Shown: piece by piece, positions 61,288-64,000 of the stretch
How positions within the stretch are numbered: position 1 is the stretch's first letter
How the letters are laid out: the number at the start of each line of letters is the position of its first letter
Source of the DNA: Candidatus Aalborgicola lynettensis
GTDB taxonomy: Bacteria > Pseudomonadota > Gammaproteobacteria > Burkholderiales > Burkholderiaceae_C
DNA length: 64,000 nucleotides
Direction of reading: 5' to 3'
NCBI GenBank assembly: GCA_016719405.1
Contig: JADJZE010000001.1
Span: 806,001-870,000, forward strand
Position numbers and translations under genes: made by a program
The notes under the pieces: model-generated
The model's input: the letters and a program-made list of their open reading frames with translations, nothing else
Told to the model about the DNA's origin: nothing
Database searches by the model: none

Positions 61288-62637
61288 TTAGCCCAGCTTC
61301 TTGACCAGCACCTGGCTCTTGCGGTCCCAGTTGTATTTGCGTTTGCGCGCTTCGGGCAACCAGTCGGGGTCTACCAGCGCAAAGCCGCGCTTGAGAAACC
61401 AGTGCGTGGCACGTGTGGTCAGTACAAAAATGCTTTCCAGACCTGCCGCCTTGGCGCGCTGCTCGACGCGTTTAAGCACTTTTTCGCCATCGCCCTGGCC
61501 CTGCACGTCGGGCGATACGGTCAGCGCCGCCATTTCGGCGGTTTTGGCTTCGGGGTAGGGGTAGAGCGCCGCGCAGGCGAAGATGACGCCATCGTGCTCG
61601 ATGATGGTGTAGTTGCCTACGTCGCGCTCGATCTCGGTGCGGCTGCGTTTGACCAGGGTGCCGTCTTTTTCAAACGGCTCGATCAGTTGCAAGATGCCGC
61701 CTACATCTTCCACGGTGGCTTCGCGCAAACTTTCCAGCTTTTCGTCCACTACCATGGTGCCAATGCCGTCGTGTACATACACCTCCAGCAAAATGGAGCC
61801 GTCTACGGAGAACGGAATGATGTGGCTGCGCTCCACGCCGTTTTTGCAGGCTTTGATGCAGTGCTGCAGGTAAAACGCGGCATCGGTAGGCTGTTTGGGT
61901 GGTGGTAATTGCGACAACAATTTTTGCGCGTCGGCCAGCGGCAGCTCGGTGTCGATGGGGTTGTCGTCCGACGCGGGCTCGAACGGCTGCACCCGGATGC
62001 CGGGGCTTTCGGTCACAAAAATCAGCTTGTCGGCCTGCAAGGCGGTGGCCACTGAGGTCGCCACTTCTTCCATGGCCAGGTTGAAGGCCTCACCAGTCGG
62101 GGAAAAACCAAACGGCGACAGCAGCAGCAGCGCGCCCATGTCCAGCACCCGCGTGATGGCGGCAATGTCCACCTTGCGCACCAGGCCGCTGTGCTGAAAA
62201 TCCACGCCATCCACAATGCCTACAGGCCGTGCAGTGATGAAGTTGCCCGAAATGACGCGCACCGTGGAGTCGGCCATGGGGGTGTTGGGCAAGCCTTGGC
62301 TGAACGCGGCCTCAATCTCGTAGCGCAGTTGGCCAGCGGCCTCTTGCGCGCAGTCCAGCGCCACTTCGTCGGTAATGCGCATACCGTGCGAGTATTTGGC
62401 CGCATGGCCCTTGGCCTGGAGCTGCTCGTTGACCTGCGGGCGAAAGCCGTGTACCAGCACAATCTTCACGCCCATGCTCTGGATCATGGCCAGATCCTGC
62501 GCCAGGTGCTGCAGCTTGCCCGCCGCTATGGCCTCTCCCGCAATGCCCACCACAAAGGTCTGGTTGCGAAATTTGTGGATATACGGCGCCACCGAGCGGA
62601 ACCAGGGCACAAAGGTGAAGTTGAAAACAGAGGTCAT
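61288..62637 (-). CDS. argA: Amino-acid N-acetyltransferase (N-acetylglutamate synthase)
   Basis: ArgA acetylates glutamate, the first step of arginine synthesis. The 449-residue product has an N-terminal amino acid kinase-like domain (FVVGIAGEAIAAGKLQHLAQ, KIVLVHGFRPQVNEQL, about 25-290) that binds arginine as feedback inhibitor, and a C-terminal GNAT domain (about 305-449) with LTVSPDVQGQGDGEKVL, the acetyl-CoA loop, and a basic tail. Length matches E. coli ArgA (443). Confidence 0.95.
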   Translation of the reverse strand: MTSVFNFTFVPWFRSVAPYIHKFRNQTFVVGIAGEAIAAGKLQHLAQDLAMIQSMGVKIVLVHGFRPQVNEQLQAKGHAAKYSHGMRITDEVALDCAQEAAGQLRYEIEAAFSQGLPNTPMADSTVRVISGNFITARPVGIVDGVDFQHSGLVRKVDIAAITRVLDMGALLLLSPFGFSPTGEAFNLAMEEVATSVATALQADKLIFVTESPGIRVQPFEPASDDNPIDTELPLADAQKLLSQLPPPKQPTDAAFYLQHCIKACKNGVERSHIIPFSVDGSILLEVYVHDGIGTMVVDEKLESLREATVEDVGGILQLIEPFEKDGTLVKRSRTEIERDVGNYTIIEHDGVIFACAALYPYPEAKTAEMAALTVSPDVQGQGDGEKVLKRVEQRAKAAGLESIFVLTTRATHWFLKRGFALVDPDWLPEARKRKYNWDRKSQVLVKKLG

Positions 62638-62715
62638 GGCACGCGGTTCGGATTAGGGTTTGAAAACAAATACTTGAGCCTGACGACTGAAGCCTTTGTG
62701 TTAGTCTAGCCAAAA

Positions 62716-63570
62716 ATGAATTCGCCAAATTTTTTGTCCGTGGTGATTACCACCTACAACCGTGGCGACGCATTGTTGGCGGTTTTTGAGGGGTTGGCGC
62801 GCCAAACGGATCGCAAGTTTCAGGTTGTTATCGCCGATGATGGATCCACCGTGGATCAACAGCGCAAAATATTTGAGTCACCTGTGGCCAGGCATTTGCA
62901 GGCCATTCATGTGTGGCATCCCGATGTTGGGTTTACGGCTTCGCGCATTCGCAATCGGGGTGTGGCGGCTTCGAGTGCTCCATATATTGTGTTTCTGGAC
63001 GGGGATTGCGTGCCAGAAGTCGACTTTATTGCGCGCCACAAGGCGCTGGCGCAAGCTGGATGCGTGGTTAATGGCAGTCGTGTACTGCTTGCCCCGGAAC
63101 TCACCGATGCCGTGCTCAGTGGACACGAGTGTGTTGTTGGACGATCGCCCTGCTATTGGGTTGTCACACGGATGTCGGGAAGGGCTAGCAAACTTAGTGG
63201 CGTATTGAGACTGCCTGATGGCGCGTTTCGTATTCGCCACAACTTCAGCTGGAAGGGTATCCGAAGTTGCAACATGGGCGTGTGGCGGTGCGACTTTGAA
63301 TCGGTCAATGGCTTCGATGAGTCATTCGTAGGGTGGGGGCACGAAGATGCTGATTTTGTTTTGCGACTTCATCATCAAGGTGTGCGTCGAAAAAACGGAT
63401 TTTGTGGTACCGAGGTCTACCATCTGTGGCACCCGGAAGCTGCGAGAGTTCACGAGTCCCTGAATGCACAAACTGTTAGGGATCGTGCCAAGACAAATAT
63501 CACGCAGCCCCTGTTGGGGTACGCTCAGAAACGTATTAACGACGATGCAGTAATCACGAGACTGGGATAA
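62716..63570 (+). CDS. Family 2 glycosyltransferase
   Basis: The 284-residue product has the GT-A fold of GT2 enzymes: LSVVITTYNRGDALLAVFEG, VIADDGSTVDQQ (nucleotide Asp), VFLDGDCVPEVDF (metal DGD, about residues 95-97) and a C-terminal galactosyltransferase-like segment VNGFDESFVGWGHEDADFVL with the ED catalytic pair. No membrane anchor is visible. The acceptor is unknown; relatives act in LPS or capsule synthesis. It is followed 7 bp later by tolB. Confidence 0.88.
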   Translation: MNSPNFLSVVITTYNRGDALLAVFEGLARQTDRKFQVVIADDGSTVDQQRKIFESPVARHLQAIHVWHPDVGFTASRIRNRGVAASSAPYIVFLDGDCVPEVDFIARHKALAQAGCVVNGSRVLLAPELTDAVLSGHECVVGRSPCYWVVTRMSGRASKLSGVLRLPDGAFRIRHNFSWKGIRSCNMGVWRCDFESVNGFDESFVGWGHEDADFVLRLHHQGVRRKNGFCGTEVYHLWHPEAARVHESLNAQTVRDRAKTNITQPLLGYAQKRINDDAVITRLG

Positions 63571-63577
63571 TGACGGT

Positions 63578-64000
63578 ATGTTGAAGAGAATATTTCTTGC
63601 TTTTTTGGCGGGCGCTGCTTGCCTACCCGCCTTTTCACAATTTCGCGTGGAAGTTTCCGGGGTGGGGTTGACACAGATCCCTATCGCTGTCGTTTCATTC
63701 CGTGGAGATGAGGCGGCGCCCCAAAAGATTGGTGGAATCGTCCAGGCTGACCTTGAGCGTAGTGGTCAATTTCGGGCTGTCGATTCTGCGGGGGGAGGGC
63801 TAGATGAGTCTTCCAGGCCTGATTTGTCGGCATGGCGCCAAAAGGGCTCTGATGCAGTCGTAACAGGCAGCTTAGTCCGCTTGGCAGATGGCCGATTTGA
63901 TGTTCGTATGCGCTTGTGGGATGTGGTTCGCGGCCAGGATTTGGGTGGGCAGAGTTTCGTGGTGGTCGCAGGTGACTTGCGCTTGGTGGCGCACCGACTG
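63578..64000 (+). CDS. tolB: Tol-Pal system protein TolB (3' end outside window)
   Basis: The visible 141 residues are the N-terminus of TolB, the periplasmic beta-propeller partner of Pal: signal peptide MLKRIFLAFLAGAACLPAFS, then the N-terminal domain (QIPIAVVSFRGDEAAPQKIG, IVQADLERSGQFRAVDS, DAVVTGSLVRLADGRFDVRM, RLWDVVRGQDLGGQSF). The frame is open at the window edge. tolB normally follows tolA, which is not upstream here: a GT2 gene takes that place. Confidence 0.92.
   Translation, partial: MLKRIFLAFLAGAACLPAFSQFRVEVSGVGLTQIPIAVVSFRGDEAAPQKIGGIVQADLERSGQFRAVDSAGGGLDESSRPDLSAWRQKGSDAVVTGSLVRLADGRFDVRMRLWDVVRGQDLGGQSFVVVAGDLRLVAHRL

Overview
The window is chromosomal DNA of a betaproteobacterium, most likely a Comamonadaceae member close to Rhodoferax or Polaromonas. 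This rests on the gene families (class I PHA synthase set, TadA-dehalogenase fusion, DUF6502, zapA-6S RNA, split MnmC-like protein), the moderately high G+C, and a dispersed palindromic repeat that I associate with this family. No tRNA, rRNA, CRISPR array, prophage or insertion sequence is visible.

Layout. 1-10.5 kb is a polyhydroxybutyrate (PHB) region: phaZ (cut by the window edge), phaP, then phaC-phaA-phaB, with a thioesterase, a nitroreductase, rmuC and a DUF6502/lipoprotein pair between them. 10.7-14.1 kb holds two overlapping c-di-GMP genes (HD-GYP and PAS-GGDEF-EAL). 14.1-15.8 kb holds a TauE exporter, 6S RNA, zapA and a zapB-like gene. 15.8-32.4 kb is a vitamin B12 region: a cobalamin riboswitch, the receptor btuB, cobU, a btuF-btuC fusion and btuD, and further on cobQ, cobT and cobS. 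A Trk/Ktr potassium pair, bioB and a large secreted lectin-cytochrome c protein interrupt it. 32.4-43.3 kb carries smpB, ratA-rnfH, a DUF4124 gene, guaB-guaA, tadA fused to an alpha/beta hydrolase, a REC-GGDEF-EAL regulator, an LD-carboxypeptidase and an adenylate cyclase with an FHA domain.

43.3-46 kb is a bufferin-type operon (DUF2282 precursor, DUF692/MNIO enzyme, DUF2063 partner, DoxX protein), next to egtD without egtB. 47-52.6 kb has a membrane GGDEF protein and a basic amino-acid ABC transporter operon that includes an M14-type deacylase. 52.8-55.8 kb is a tight four-gene operon: one J-domain protein and three unrecognised proteins, one frameshifted. 56-64 kb has mnmC with a degenerate methyltransferase half, yggX, dsbB, a ParA-like ATPase, argA, a GT2 glycosyltransferase and the start of tolB.

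Sequence quality. About 1.2 kb at 59334-60507 is almost pure G/C homopolymer. It cuts off dsbB and the ParA-like gene and looks like an assembly or base-calling artefact. guaB and the last gene of the J-domain operon each carry a single-base insertion that may be a sequencing error.

The most unusual signals are: (i) nine copies of a palindromic repeat of about 55-65 bp, four of them read in frame inside genes; (ii) the J-domain operon; (iii) the lectin-DUF5011-cytochrome c protein inside the B12 cluster; (iv) the TadA-dehalogenase fusion whose nucleophile position is glycine; (v) the bufferin operon.
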